From Epilithonimonas sp042695135 (lineage in GTDB: Bacteria; Bacteroidota; Bacteroidia; Flavobacteriales; Weeksellaceae): a stretch of DNA of 64,000 nucleotides. The DNA is taken from contig NZ_CP170547.1 in NCBI RefSeq assembly GCF_042695135.1, positions 3,410,001 to 3,474,000 of the forward strand, written 5' to 3'. Every line of letters starts with the position of its first letter. The first letter of the stretch is position 1. Below are positions 1 to 7,954 of this stretch, one piece after another. Position numbers and translations under genes: made by a program. The notes beneath the pieces are model-generated. The model worked only from the letters and a program-made list of their open reading frames with translations. It had not been told where the DNA came from and ran no database searches.

Positions 1-340
1 TTAAAGCCACATCGATCGGCAAAATCCCGTTTTTGAAAAGAATTGGAATTTCACTAAGGAAGATTGGAACGTAATCACCATTTTCAGAATTCACAGCCTC
101 ACGAACAGGCGTAGAAGTAAATAAGGAATTGATATAAAAACTGTCTTTATATTGAGGTTTTGCGATCTCCACATTGCCTTGCTGCGTGATGGAAACCATT
201 TCCACACCTTTTAAACGGGAAGATTGATTTGCCAATTCATTGTATAACAGATTTGGCGTACAGGCACTTCCGTGTCCAAAGATCCTGTCGCCGTTTTTTA
301 TGATTGAAACAGCTTCTTCTGCGCTAACATAATTGATCAT
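1..340 (-). CDS. acetyl-CoA hydrolase / CoA-transferase family protein (partial, N-terminal part)
   Basis: The first 113 codons are present; the rest lies beyond base 1. The translation starts MINYVSAEEAVSIIKNGDRI and continues with GHGSACTPNLLYNEL, which is the start of the acetyl-CoA hydrolase / 4-hydroxybutyrate CoA-transferase fold. Members move CoA between acyl-CoA and carboxylates such as acetate or succinate in the cytoplasm. The start at 340 is supported by a TAAATTTG -7 box (reverse strand, 358-365) about 18 bases upstream. The catalytic glutamate lies in the missing part, so substrate and activity cannot be judged here. Confidence 0.8.
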   Translation of the reverse strand, partial: MINYVSAEEAVSIIKNGDRIFGHGSACTPNLLYNELANQSSRLKGVEMVSITQQGNVEIAKPQYKDSFYINSLFTSTPVREAVNSENGDYVPIFLSEIPILFKNGILPIDVAL

Positions 341-522
341 AGCTCTTATATTTTCTACAAATTTATATCTTAAAGATACAGAAAAAAATGAGCGTTATCA
401 GTTTGGTAAAAAGTCATATTTTGCTTCAAATAAAAAAATGAAAATAATTTTTGAAAATCAGAATAATATTTATTTACTTTGTAATTCAAAGTTCTTTATA
501 TATTGAATTAAAAATTAAAATT

Positions 523-813
523 ATGATCACACAAAATCAAAGACATTTTATTATTTATCTTATTCCTGTAATTATATTAACTGTTGTTTTCATTTTTACC
601 TGCATCAGTTGGGAATTCAGCTGGACTTTATCTGATTTTATCATTGCCGGAGTTATTCTTTTTGGGACAGCTTTTATTATCAATTTGATATTAGATAAAA
701 TCAAGACTAAAGAAGGTAGAATTATTTTAATTTTAATGACCTTAGCTATTGTTTCATTAATTTGGATAGAGCTGGCAGTCGGAATTTTCGGAAGTATGTT
801 TGCCGGAAGCTAA
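523..813 (+). CDS. small integral membrane protein, function unknown
   Basis: A 96-residue protein beginning MITQNQRHFIIYLIPV. It has three hydrophobic stretches (about residues 9-28, 38-57 and 67-90) and few charged residues, so it is probably an inner-membrane protein with three helices. An upstream in-frame ATG at 451 would lengthen it, but a promoter-like TTACTTTG (about 474-481) lies inside that extension and the sequence just before 523 is A-rich, as usual for Bacteroidetes starts, so 523 is preferred. I do not recognise the family. It stands alone between the divergent CoA-transferase and the convergent homogentisate dioxygenase gene. Confidence 0.6.
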   Translation: MITQNQRHFIIYLIPVIILTVVFIFTCISWEFSWTLSDFIIAGVILFGTAFIINLILDKIKTKEGRIILILMTLAIVSLIWIELAVGIFGSMFAGS

Positions 814-873
814 TTATTAAATAAAAAAATAAATCAAAAAAGCTAACATTTCTGTCAGCCTTTATCTTCTAAT

Positions 874-2028
874 TTAATCTTCCAGCCAACTCGTCTTGTA
901 ACTAGGGTCCTCCACTTTTATCGCTTCTTCCGTCAATTTGAAAGGTCGGAATGGGTCAACCATCACTGCATATTCGTCGGTAGACTTTTTGCCGATGCTT
1001 CTTTCCATTGCGCCGGGATGCGGACCGTGAACAATTCCGCCCGGATGAAGTGAAAAATCCATCAAGTCCACGTGGTTTCTGCTCATAAAATCTCCTTCTG
1101 TATAAAACAAAACCTCATCTGAATCGATGTTAGAATGGTTGTAAGGTGCAGGAATTGCCTGAGGATGATAATCATACATCCTTGCACAAAATGAGCAAAC
1201 TACAAAATTATGAGCTTCAAAGTTCTGATGAATTGGAGGCGGCTGATGAATTCTCCCCGTAATCGGCTCGAAGTTTTTGATATTGAATTTATAAGGATAA
1301 AAATAACCGTCCCAACCAACCACATCGAATGGATGCGTGGCATAAATGAAATCTGTAATTTGGTTTTCCTTTTTGACTTTAATGAGAAAATCACCTTTCT
1401 CATTTTTCGGTTCCACGAAAGTGGGCGGAACAATATCGCGCTCACAAAATGGCGAATGTTCCAGCAATTGTCCGAACTCATTCCGGTAACGTTTGGGTGT
1501 ATAAATCGGAGAATGTGCTTCTATGAATAAGAAAACGTTTTCTTCGGATTCCAATTCCAACTGATAAATTGTTCCTCTTGGAATGATGAGATAATCGCCG
1601 ACTGAAAAATCGATATTTCCGAGCATTGTTTTCAGGATTCCTTTTCCGTCGTGTACGAAAAGTAACTCGTCACATTCTGAATTTTTATAGAAATAATCAG
1701 GGGATTTTCTTGGTTTTGCAAGACCCATTTTCAAATCGTTGTTTAGCATCAAAACCTTTCGGCTTTCCAAAAAGTCATCTTCAGGAGTGACTTTTGCACC
1801 TTTTATCATTCTTGGTGTCACGTTTTTCTCAACAGCAATTTTCGGTGTCACGTCTTTTGCTTCGCCGATTGATTTGATTTGAGTCGGGCGATGCGTGTGA
1901 TACAACAACGACGCAATGCCGTGAAAACCTTCTGTTCCAAAGAGTTGCTCGTAATAGAATTGGTCGTCTTCGGATTTGAAAATCGTGTGTCTTTTTGGTG
2001 GAATCTTACCTAACTGAACGTATCTCAT
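874..2028 (-). CDS. hmgA: homogentisate 1,2-dioxygenase
   Basis: A 384-residue cytoplasmic Fe(II) dioxygenase of the cupin type. It opens the ring of homogentisate to maleylacetoacetate in tyrosine and phenylalanine breakdown. The N-terminus MRYVQLGKIPPKRHTIF and the C-terminal segment containing HPGGIVHGPHPGA with nearby acidic and histidine ligands are typical of the family, and the length fits the shorter bacterial forms. The longer in-frame start at 2100 is rejected: a TACATTTG -7 box (2050-2057, reverse strand) lies inside that extension, 20 bases before the ATG at 2028. No other tyrosine-catabolic gene is adjacent, so it appears monocistronic. Confidence 0.85.
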   Translation of the reverse strand: MRYVQLGKIPPKRHTIFKSEDDQFYYEQLFGTEGFHGIASLLYHTHRPTQIKSIGEAKDVTPKIAVEKNVTPRMIKGAKVTPEDDFLESRKVLMLNNDLKMGLAKPRKSPDYFYKNSECDELLFVHDGKGILKTMLGNIDFSVGDYLIIPRGTIYQLELESEENVFLFIEAHSPIYTPKRYRNEFGQLLEHSPFCERDIVPPTFVEPKNEKGDFLIKVKKENQITDFIYATHPFDVVGWDGYFYPYKFNIKNFEPITGRIHQPPPIHQNFEAHNFVVCSFCARMYDYHPQAIPAPYNHSNIDSDEVLFYTEGDFMSRNHVDLMDFSLHPGGIVHGPHPGAMERSIGKKSTDEYAVMVDPFRPFKLTEEAIKVEDPSYKTSWLED

Positions 2029-2049
2029 TTTGTTGGATTTGGCTTTTCT

Positions 2050-2057
2050 CAAATGTA
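2050..2057 (-). promoter_or_regulatory. -7 promoter box of hmgA (TACATTTG)
   Basis: This is an exact match to the Bacteroidetes -7 consensus TAnnTTTG on the reverse strand. It lies 20 bases upstream of the ATG at 2028 and inside the longer open frame, so it decides the start. Confidence 0.55.
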
Positions 2058-2310
2058 ATATTTTTTTGAGAATTAGATTGTAACTTATTTTTGAACGCAA
2101 AGAGCGCTAAGTTTTTTTGAAATTATTGAAAATATTTTAAGGTTCGCAAATCAAAGATTCATCGATTCCTTTAAAATCAATAATGTATTGAGATAAAGGC
2201 GCTTTCGCTTAGCTAAGATTTTTAGTTTCTCGAAGATGACGCAAATTTTGCAGATTTGAACTGGATGACAAAAGTTGATTGATAGACAAATCTTGAACTA
2301 TTGCGAAGCT

Positions 2311-2399
2311 GCAGCCCGACTTGAACGGAGCTCATTTTTTTTGCGTTGGAAATGCTTTGGCAAAAAATAGCGAGAGTGGAAGACGGATAAAGCTGCCCA
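2311..2399 (+). repeat. dispersed structured intergenic repeat, family 1 (copy B)
   Basis: The element starts GCAGCCCGACTTGAACGGA and ends GACGGATAAAGCTGCCC, so the outer GCAGC and GCTGC can pair. An inner T-run ending in GC (2335-2344) faces GCAAAAAA (2360-2367). The same layout and near-identical ends recur at 33150-33254, with more divergent copies at 21069-21153 and 59600-59726. It lies in the 469-base gap between hmgA and the Bax-inhibitor-like gene and contains no credible gene. Neighbouring bases 2095-2112 and 2227-2257 look like fragments of other dispersed repeats (AACGCAAAGAGCGC and TCTCGAAGATGACGC). Confidence 0.6.
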
Positions 2400-2447
2400 A
2401 ATAAAATCAAAAGATTAAAATAATTAAAAGATTAAATAGTCGGAAAT

Positions 2448-2476
2448 TTGTGGTTATTGAGAAAATCCTATCTTTG
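2448..2476 (+). promoter_or_regulatory. promoter of the Bax-inhibitor-like gene (TTG-N18-TATCTTTG)
   Basis: TTG at 2448-2450 is followed after 18 bases by TATCTTTG (2469-2476), a full Bacteroidetes promoter. It sits 22 bases before the ATG at 2498 and excludes the upstream start at 2450. Confidence 0.6.
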
Positions 2477-2497
2477 AGAATAATAAAATTTTTACAA

Positions 2498-3181
2498 ATG
2501 AATGATTCATTAATGGTTTCTGAAATTTCAGAAATCGAAAGAGCAGAATTTTACAGAAAAACTTATATGCACGTCGCAGTGGCGATTTTGGCGTTTGGAG
2601 CGGTGGAATATTTGTTGTTGAAAACGATTCCATTGGAGACGGTTTTATCAATGGTGACAGGAAAATATATCTGGTTGGCAGTTATCGGCGTTTTTTGGTT
2701 AGCGTCTATGCTGGCGACGAAACTATCTTTTTCGGTTTCCAAAAACACGCAGTATTTGGGATTGGGATTGTACGTTTTGATAGAAGCCGTCATCTTTTTG
2801 CCGATGTTGGGAATCGCAAGTTTGTACGCACCGGAAGTGATTACGCAAGCGGCGCTGGTAACGGCTTTTATGTTTGCCGGTTTGACTGCCGCGGTTTTTA
2901 TGACGAACAAAGATTTTTCTTTTCTTAGGAATATTATTGTGATTGGCGGATTTGTTGCCTTGGGCGTGATTGTGGTCGGCGCAATTTTCGGGTTCAATCT
3001 TGGGCTTTGGTTCTCTTTGGCGATGGTTGGATTGGCGAGTGCAAGTATTCTTTATGAGACTTACAACATTAAAAATATCTATAACAAAAACCAATATGTG
3101 GGCGCAGCTTTGCAGATGTTTGCCTCGATAATGCTTTTGTTCTGGTATATTCTCAGAATTTTTATGAGCAGAAGAAGTTAG
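2498..3181 (+). CDS. Bax inhibitor-1 / YccA family membrane protein
   Basis: A 227-residue protein with about seven hydrophobic helices (for example VAVAILAFGAVEYLLL and YIWLAVIGVFWLASMLA) and a late membrane segment followed by basic residues at the C-terminus (FMSRRS). The N-terminal ERAEFYRKTYMH segment before helix 1 is typical of the Bax inhibitor-1/YccA group. Such proteins sit in the inner membrane; YccA is known to modulate FtsH proteolysis and other members leak calcium or protons. Which role applies here cannot be told. The start was chosen from the promoter at 2448-2476; the alternative at 2450 lies upstream of the -7 box. A hairpin terminator follows at 3259-3289. Confidence 0.8.
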   Translation: MNDSLMVSEISEIERAEFYRKTYMHVAVAILAFGAVEYLLLKTIPLETVLSMVTGKYIWLAVIGVFWLASMLATKLSFSVSKNTQYLGLGLYVLIEAVIFLPMLGIASLYAPEVITQAALVTAFMFAGLTAAVFMTNKDFSFLRNIIVIGGFVALGVIVVGAIFGFNLGLWFSLAMVGLASASILYETYNIKNIYNKNQYVGAALQMFASIMLLFWYILRIFMSRRS

Positions 3182-3190
3182 TATTCATTG

Positions 3191-3219
3191 GTCTTCGAGA
3201 GTCTCAGACTGACAATCTA
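3191..3219 (+). repeat. single arm of dispersed palindromic repeat, family 2
   Basis: GTCTTCGAGAGTCTCAGAC at 3191 matches one arm of the hairpins at 36854-36930 and 58047-58181. Only one arm is present, with no matching inverted arm nearby. Confidence 0.5.
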
Positions 3220-3256
3220 AGAAGTTTTCAAGGCTTTGAACTGACAAATTATAAAT

Positions 3257-3289
3257 TAAAACTCATCAATTTTTGGTGAGTTTTTTTGT
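3257..3289 (+). terminator. intrinsic terminator after the Bax-inhibitor-like gene
   Basis: AAACTCA and TGAGTTT form a stem around a loop of about 10 bases, followed by a T-run. Confidence 0.6.
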
Positions 3290-3330
3290 GTCTGAAAATT
3301 AAATTCCATTCTAAATTTTTTATTTCTAAT

Positions 3331-3358
3331 AAAATTGTTAGTTTTGTCTAACAATTTT
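3331..3358 (+). promoter_or_regulatory. perfect 11-bp palindrome overlapping the -7 box of the TonB receptor gene
   Basis: AAAATTGTTAG (3331-3341) and its exact reverse complement CTAACAATTTT (3348-3358) are separated by 6 bases. The -7 box TAGTTTTG (3339-3346) spans the centre, and the ATG is at 3364. A dimeric repressor bound here would cover the promoter. The TTAG-N6-CTAA core resembles sites of DtxR/MntR-type metal regulators, but that assignment is inference. Confidence 0.6.
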
Positions 3359-3363
3359 ATTTT

Positions 3364-5403
3364 ATGAAATTAACTTTTTTATTATTTATATTTTTATCGG
3401 TTTTTATTAATGCTCAGGTCGAATCTGTAATTAATGATTCGGTTAAGATTTCTAATGCCGATTCCTCCAAAACTTCGAAGGATATTGATGAAGTGACCAT
3501 AACTCAATTTTCTGTGAAGAAACTGAAAGGTACAATCTCGACGGATATCTATTCCCAGCAATTTTTCAGGAAAAATCCGACACCTAACATTTTTGAATCT
3601 ATTGCGATGGTAAACGGCGTGAAACCTCAATTGAATTGTGCGGTTTGTAATACGGGCGATATTCACATCAATGGTTTAGAAGGCGCTTACACAATGATTT
3701 TGATTGACGGAATGCCGATTGTAAGTTCACTTTCCACAGTTTACGGACTCAGCGGAATTCCGAATAGTTTGATTGACAGAATCGAGATTACGAAAGGTCC
3801 TGCATCATCTATCTATGGTTCTGAAGCGATGGGCGGAATCATTAATATCATTACAAAAAATGCATTACAAGCGCCGGATTTTGCTACAGATATAATGACT
3901 GGGAATCAAGGCGAAGTCAATCTTGACATTGCTAAAAAAGTTTTTGAGAATAAGAATTTTTCAAGTTTATTGAGTCTTAATTATTTTTATTTCGGAAACA
4001 GAATCGACCAGAATAAAGATAATTTCACAGATACGCCTCTCCAAAACCGAATTTCTGTTTTTAACAAATGGAATTTTAAAAGAAAAGAAAACCGACTGGC
4101 AAGTTTCGCTTTCAGATATTTTTATGAAGACCGATTTGGTGGCGAAATGCAATGGCAGAAGAGAAACCGAGGTTCGGACGATGTTTATGGCGAAAGTATT
4201 TACACCAACCGTTTTGAGTTTTTTGGAATTTATCAATTGCCTTTGAAAGAGAAATTACTGCTTCAATATTCATATAACTATCACCATCAGGATTCGTATT
4301 ACGGAAATACAGCTTACTTAGCGACACAGAAAGTTTTGTTTCTGCAGCTCAATTGGGAAAAACAATTGGGGAAACATCTGTTGAAAAGCGGAACTACTCT
4401 GAAATCGACTTTTTATGATGACAATACACCAGGAACTGCAAACTCCATAGAAGAAAATCAGCCAATGAAATCTCCGATTTATGGATTGCACCTAGAAGAC
4501 GAATGGGAAATTAATGATAAAAACACCTTGCTTTTAGGTTACCGATATGATTATCATAAAGTTCACAAATCTGTGCATTCGCCGAGAGTTGCGTGGAAAT
4601 TTGAGCCCAATCCTTATCATACTTTGAGGTTAAGTTTTGGAACAGGTTTCCGGGTTGTGAATCTTTTTACGGAAGACCACGCTGCGCTGACCGGTTCACG
4701 AGAAGTGGTTGTCAAAGATGATTTGAAGCCGGAAAAATCTCTAAATACAAATCTGAGTTATCTGATGAAAATTCCAATCAAAGATTATTTTATTAATGTA
4801 GATATGAACGGATTTTATTCTTATTTCAATAACAAAATTATGGGTGATTTTGATTCTGAGCCTGATAAAATTATTTATGACAATCTTTCAGGACACGCCA
4901 TTTCACGAGGAATTTCTGCAGACATCAGTACGAACTGGACATTGCCAATTCAATTGATGCTAGGAGTAACTTATATGGAAGTTTATTCGGAAAATTCAGG
5001 CGTAAAAAATCAGCAATTGCACGCCCCGAAATGGAGCGGAACATACAGTTTGAGTTATCAGTTTAAAAATAAATTATCAATTGATTTAACAGGACAATTC
5101 TACGGACCAATGCGATTACCCGTCGTTCCCGATGATTTCCGACCGGAATATTCGCCTTGGTTTACTTTAGCGAATATTCAAGTCACCAAGAAATTTGATA
5201 ATGGTTTTGAAGTTTATGGCGGCGTAAAAAACCTGTTAAACTTCACTCCGAAAAATCCAATTCTGAGACCTTTTGATCCTTTTGACAATCAGGTGGATGA
5301 TGTTGCGAACAATCCTTACGGTTATACTTTTGATACGACTTATGGTTATGCTTCAATGCAGGGAATCAGGACGTTTTTAGGGATTCGTTATCAGATAAGA
5401 TAG
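3364..5403 (+). CDS. TonB-dependent outer-membrane receptor
   Basis: A 679-residue receptor with signal peptide MKLTFLLFIFLSVFINAQ. A plug domain covers about residues 42-170 (YTMILIDGMPIVSS, then GPASSIYGSEAMGGIINIITK broken into the usual plug motif) and a beta-barrel ends in GIRTFLGIRYQIR. TonB and ExbBD drive uptake of a chelate or vitamin across the outer membrane; the ligand is not identifiable. There is no N-terminal carboxypeptidase-like or HMA domain. The plug carries a CAVC pair (Cys92, Cys95) just before GDIHINGL. It is followed after 19 bases by a thioredoxin-like gene and probably co-transcribed with it. A perfect palindrome over the -7 box suggests repression, perhaps by metal. 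Confidence 0.85.
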   Translation: MKLTFLLFIFLSVFINAQVESVINDSVKISNADSSKTSKDIDEVTITQFSVKKLKGTISTDIYSQQFFRKNPTPNIFESIAMVNGVKPQLNCAVCNTGDIHINGLEGAYTMILIDGMPIVSSLSTVYGLSGIPNSLIDRIEITKGPASSIYGSEAMGGIINIITKNALQAPDFATDIMTGNQGEVNLDIAKKVFENKNFSSLLSLNYFYFGNRIDQNKDNFTDTPLQNRISVFNKWNFKRKENRLASFAFRYFYEDRFGGEMQWQKRNRGSDDVYGESIYTNRFEFFGIYQLPLKEKLLLQYSYNYHHQDSYYGNTAYLATQKVLFLQLNWEKQLGKHLLKSGTTLKSTFYDDNTPGTANSIEENQPMKSPIYGLHLEDEWEINDKNTLLLGYRYDYHKVHKSVHSPRVAWKFEPNPYHTLRLSFGTGFRVVNLFTEDHAALTGSREVVVKDDLKPEKSLNTNLSYLMKIPIKDYFINVDMNGFYSYFNNKIMGDFDSEPDKIIYDNLSGHAISRGISADISTNWTLPIQLMLGVTYMEVYSENSGVKNQQLHAPKWSGTYSLSYQFKNKLSIDLTGQFYGPMRLPVVPDDFRPEYSPWFTLANIQVTKKFDNGFEVYGGVKNLLNFTPKNPILRPFDPFDNQVDDVANNPYGYTFDTTYGYASMQGIRTFLGIRYQIR

Positions 5404-5422
5404 AAGTTAGATTATAGATTAG

Positions 5423-5902
5423 ATGATGAAAGTATTAAGTTTCATATTATTAATGACATTCGGGATTTTTCATTCTCAGGAATTGAAAAATTATGGGTTT
5501 GAAAATCTGCCTGATAAATTAGAAAAACCGATTTTAATTTATATAAAAACCAATTGGTGTTCGATTTGTAAAATTCAAAAATATCAGATTGAGAAAGATT
5601 TGGAAGTGAAAAATCTGTTGGAAAAGAATGTCTATTTCCTCGTTTTCAATCCTGAAAAATATAAAGAATCTATTACTTTTTTGGGTGAAAGTTATGATTA
5701 CATTTTGAATGGAAATTCTGGCATTCACGAATTGGCAGTCGAAGTTTCATCAAACAAAAAACCGGTTTATCCGACTTGGATTTTGATTGATACAAATGGG
5801 AAAGTTTTGTTTCGAAATGAAGGATTGATTGATAATGGGACTTTGAAATTACTGATAAACACTTCAACTCCGCCTAGTGTGACAAATAAAAAAACCTTCT
5901 GA
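5423..5902 (+). CDS. exported thioredoxin-like protein
   Basis: A 159-residue protein with a short signal peptide (MMKVLSFILLMTFGIFHSQ) and a thioredoxin-like fold. The active-site motif is WCSIC (Cys46, Cys49), and VYPTWILID supplies the cis-proline strand (P-T-W). It most likely acts in the periplasm as a thiol reductase or oxidase. The gene follows the TonB receptor after 19 bases, so it is probably the second gene of that operon. The receptor plug has its own CxxC pair, which is a plausible partner, but this is inference. The start is one of two adjacent ATG codons (5423 or 5426). Confidence 0.75.
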   Translation: MMKVLSFILLMTFGIFHSQELKNYGFENLPDKLEKPILIYIKTNWCSICKIQKYQIEKDLEVKNLLEKNVYFLVFNPEKYKESITFLGESYDYILNGNSGIHELAVEVSSNKKPVYPTWILIDTNGKVLFRNEGLIDNGTLKLLINTSTPPSVTNKKTF

Positions 5903-5942
5903 AAATTAATTCAAAAGATTGATAATTTATATTTAATAAAAT

Positions 5943-7280
5943 TTATTTCGTCAAATCCAAGCCTCCGAAATTACCGGAACTCATCATCACAAAAGCACCT
6001 TTGGATTTGTCTAAAGTTTCCCAGTAAGCGTGAAGATCTTCTGCATTGGTAAAGACTTTCAGGTTTTCATTTTTGAATTTTTCTTTAATCAAATCCGGCG
6101 AAATCGGATCCATTCTTTTGATCTTCAACGCATCTTCCGAATAGAAAACAACGGCGTTGTCTAAACCATCCAAAGCGTGATCGTATTGCTCAAGGAAAAC
6201 CGGATTAAGACTTGAATAAGTATGCAATTCTAAAAAGCCGAAAGTCTCGGTTTTAGAAAACTGTTCTGCAAAAGCGGCAACTGTTGCTTTCACTTTGCTT
6301 GGTGCGTGGGCAAAATCTTTGTAGAGCAAACCTCCGTCAGGTCTTTCAACTTTTTCCAGACGCTTGGAAGCCCCTTTGAAACTCATAATCGCTTCGTAGA
6401 ACTCTTCCTCCATTATTCCCAATTGAGAACAGATGAATCTTGCGCCTTCCATATTCAGCAAATTGTGTTTTCCGAAAACTGATAAAGGAATATCGCCCAT
6501 ATCGGTTTTCAAATTGACAATTCCGTTTTCTATTTTGTAAGCTGGCGTTTTGTAAGGGATTTTTCGGAAATAATTTTCAGCAGACTCCACCACTTTCACC
6601 ACTTCTGCATCTTCTTCATTATAGACTAAGACACCGCCTGGTGTGATGCTCGCCACAAATTTTCTGAACTGATCGATGTAATCATCAAAAGTCTTGAAAA
6701 CATTAATATGATCCCACGCAATTCCTGAAACCAACGCGATATTGGGTTGATAGAGTAAAAATTTGGACCTTAAATCAATCGGTGAAGACAGATATTCGTC
6801 GCCTTCAAGGATCATAAAATCATTATCATTCGTAATCTTCACCATACAGTCGAAGCCTTCCAATTGTGCTCCAACCATATAATCAATATCTTTGTGATGG
6901 AAATTAAGAACGTGTAGAATCATAGATGTAATCGTAGTTTTCCCGTGAGAACCGCCGATGACAACTCTGGTTTTTTCTTTGGATTGTTCGTAAAGAAATT
7001 CCGGATAAGAATATATTTTCAAACCTAGTTCTTTCGCTTTTGCTAATTCCGGATTATCGGCGTGGGCGTGCATTCCCAGAATTACAGCGTCGATATCAGA
7101 AGTCAGTTTTTCCGGAAACCAACCTAATTCTTTGGGAAGAATTCCTTTTTTTTCCAAACGCGATCTCGAAGGTTCGAAAATAGCGTCGTCTGATCCTGTT
7201 ACCTGATAGCCTTTATCTTTGAGAGCAATGGCAAGATTGTGCATTGCAGATCCGCCGATAGCGATGAAATGGGTTTTCAA
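5943..7280 (-). CDS. mpl: Mur ligase family protein, Mpl-like (murein tripeptide recycling ligase)
   Basis: A 445-residue Mur-type ligase: Rossmann start HFIAIGGSAMHNLA, ATP loop GGSHGKTT (residues 109-116), central LEGDEY segment, and a C-terminal domain with HAPSK and YSSLN. Mpl joins the recycled tripeptide L-Ala-D-Glu-meso-Dap to UDP-MurNAc in the cytoplasm. The HFIAIGG start and the missing MurC-specific features favour Mpl over MurC, and Bacteroidetes usually carry MurC in the dcw cluster. No ATG fits: the first codon is TTG at 7280, directly giving MKTHFIAIGG. A TACTTTTG -7 box (7298-7305, reverse strand) lies 18 bases upstream. Confidence 0.8.
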   Translation of the reverse strand: MKTHFIAIGGSAMHNLAIALKDKGYQVTGSDDAIFEPSRSRLEKKGILPKELGWFPEKLTSDIDAVILGMHAHADNPELAKAKELGLKIYSYPEFLYEQSKEKTRVVIGGSHGKTTITSMILHVLNFHHKDIDYMVGAQLEGFDCMVKITNDNDFMILEGDEYLSSPIDLRSKFLLYQPNIALVSGIAWDHINVFKTFDDYIDQFRKFVASITPGGVLVYNEEDAEVVKVVESAENYFRKIPYKTPAYKIENGIVNLKTDMGDIPLSVFGKHNLLNMEGARFICSQLGIMEEEFYEAIMSFKGASKRLEKVERPDGGLLYKDFAHAPSKVKATVAAFAEQFSKTETFGFLELHTYSSLNPVFLEQYDHALDGLDNAVVFYSEDALKIKRMDPISPDLIKEKFKNENLKVFTNAEDLHAYWETLDKSKGAFVMMSSGNFGGLDLTK

Positions 7281-7363
7281 TTCTAAATAATTTTAAACAA
7301 AAGTAAGGAAAGATGTTAGAACTTAGAAGCGGCAACTCAGATTTTTTATTTCATAATTTTAAA

Positions 7364-7396
7364 TAAAAAAACCTGATCTTTTTACAAATCAGGTTT
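7364..7396 (-). terminator. intrinsic terminator of the 7404-7808 gene
   Basis: Read on the reverse strand, AAACCTGAT and ATCAGGTTT form a 9-bp stem around a 10-base loop, followed by a T-run. It lies 8 bases after the stop codon. Confidence 0.75.
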
Positions 7397-7403
7397 CTAT
7401 TTT

Positions 7404-7808
7404 TTAAGCTACGATTTCTTTTTGTGTAAAATTGTGCTCAATTTTCAGTTCCTCACCCGTGAGTGTGAAATAGATATTCTGCAACTGATGGAGATAATTG
7501 CATTTGATATAGTTTCCGAAGAACAAAAATCCTTCAAGGATCTTATTGGAACTCAGGTCAAAATCAAATCTGCAATAGTTTGGCAGGTCAAATCGAACTC
7601 TTGTGGATGAACGATAAACTTCCTTGAATCCCAATCTTGAAAACCATTCTGCTGTTAACGCAATAGGTTTCAGCTTTTTTTGATCTACCGCCGTGAAGGA
7701 ATCAATCTTTACAAAAAGACCATTATTTTTATTTTCCATCCCGACTACCGGTACGATCTCATCTTCATAGATGACCAAATTGTTGAGTCTAAGTTCTGTG
7801 GCTTCCAT
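7404..7808 (-). CDS. conserved hypothetical protein with LRLNN-type N-terminus
   Basis: A 134-residue soluble protein beginning MEATELRLNNLVIYEDE, then a WFSRLGF motif and a C-terminal part with NYIKCNYLHQLQNIYF. There is no signal peptide or membrane segment. The LRLNNLV...WFSRLGF...YLHQLQNIYFTLTGEEL pattern recalls small Bacteroidetes proteins often seen near mobile or phage genes, but I cannot name a function. It stands as a single gene with a strong terminator. Confidence 0.6.
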   Translation of the reverse strand: MEATELRLNNLVIYEDEIVPVVGMENKNNGLFVKIDSFTAVDQKKLKPIALTAEWFSRLGFKEVYRSSTRVRFDLPNYCRFDFDLSSNKILEGFLFFGNYIKCNYLHQLQNIYFTLTGEELKIEHNFTQKEIVA

Positions 7809-7954
7809 ATTGTGAAAATGTTTGTGATTATATATAGGTAATGACTACTTAACAAAATTGTTGCCAAAAAATATTAAACACATTGGTTTTCCTTAGAAAA
7901 GACAAACTTTAACAATTGAACGGTAAAATTAAGATTATCAAAATTCAAAAAAAA

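Noticed and set aside
2222..2410. Reverse-strand frame of 62 codons
   Set aside because: It runs through a dispersed structured repeat (2311-2399) and has no family similarity or promoter.
5876..5912. Weak hairpin CCTTCTGAAAATTAATTCAA after the thioredoxin-like gene as terminator
   Set aside because: The stem is short and interrupted and no T-run follows on the forward strand.
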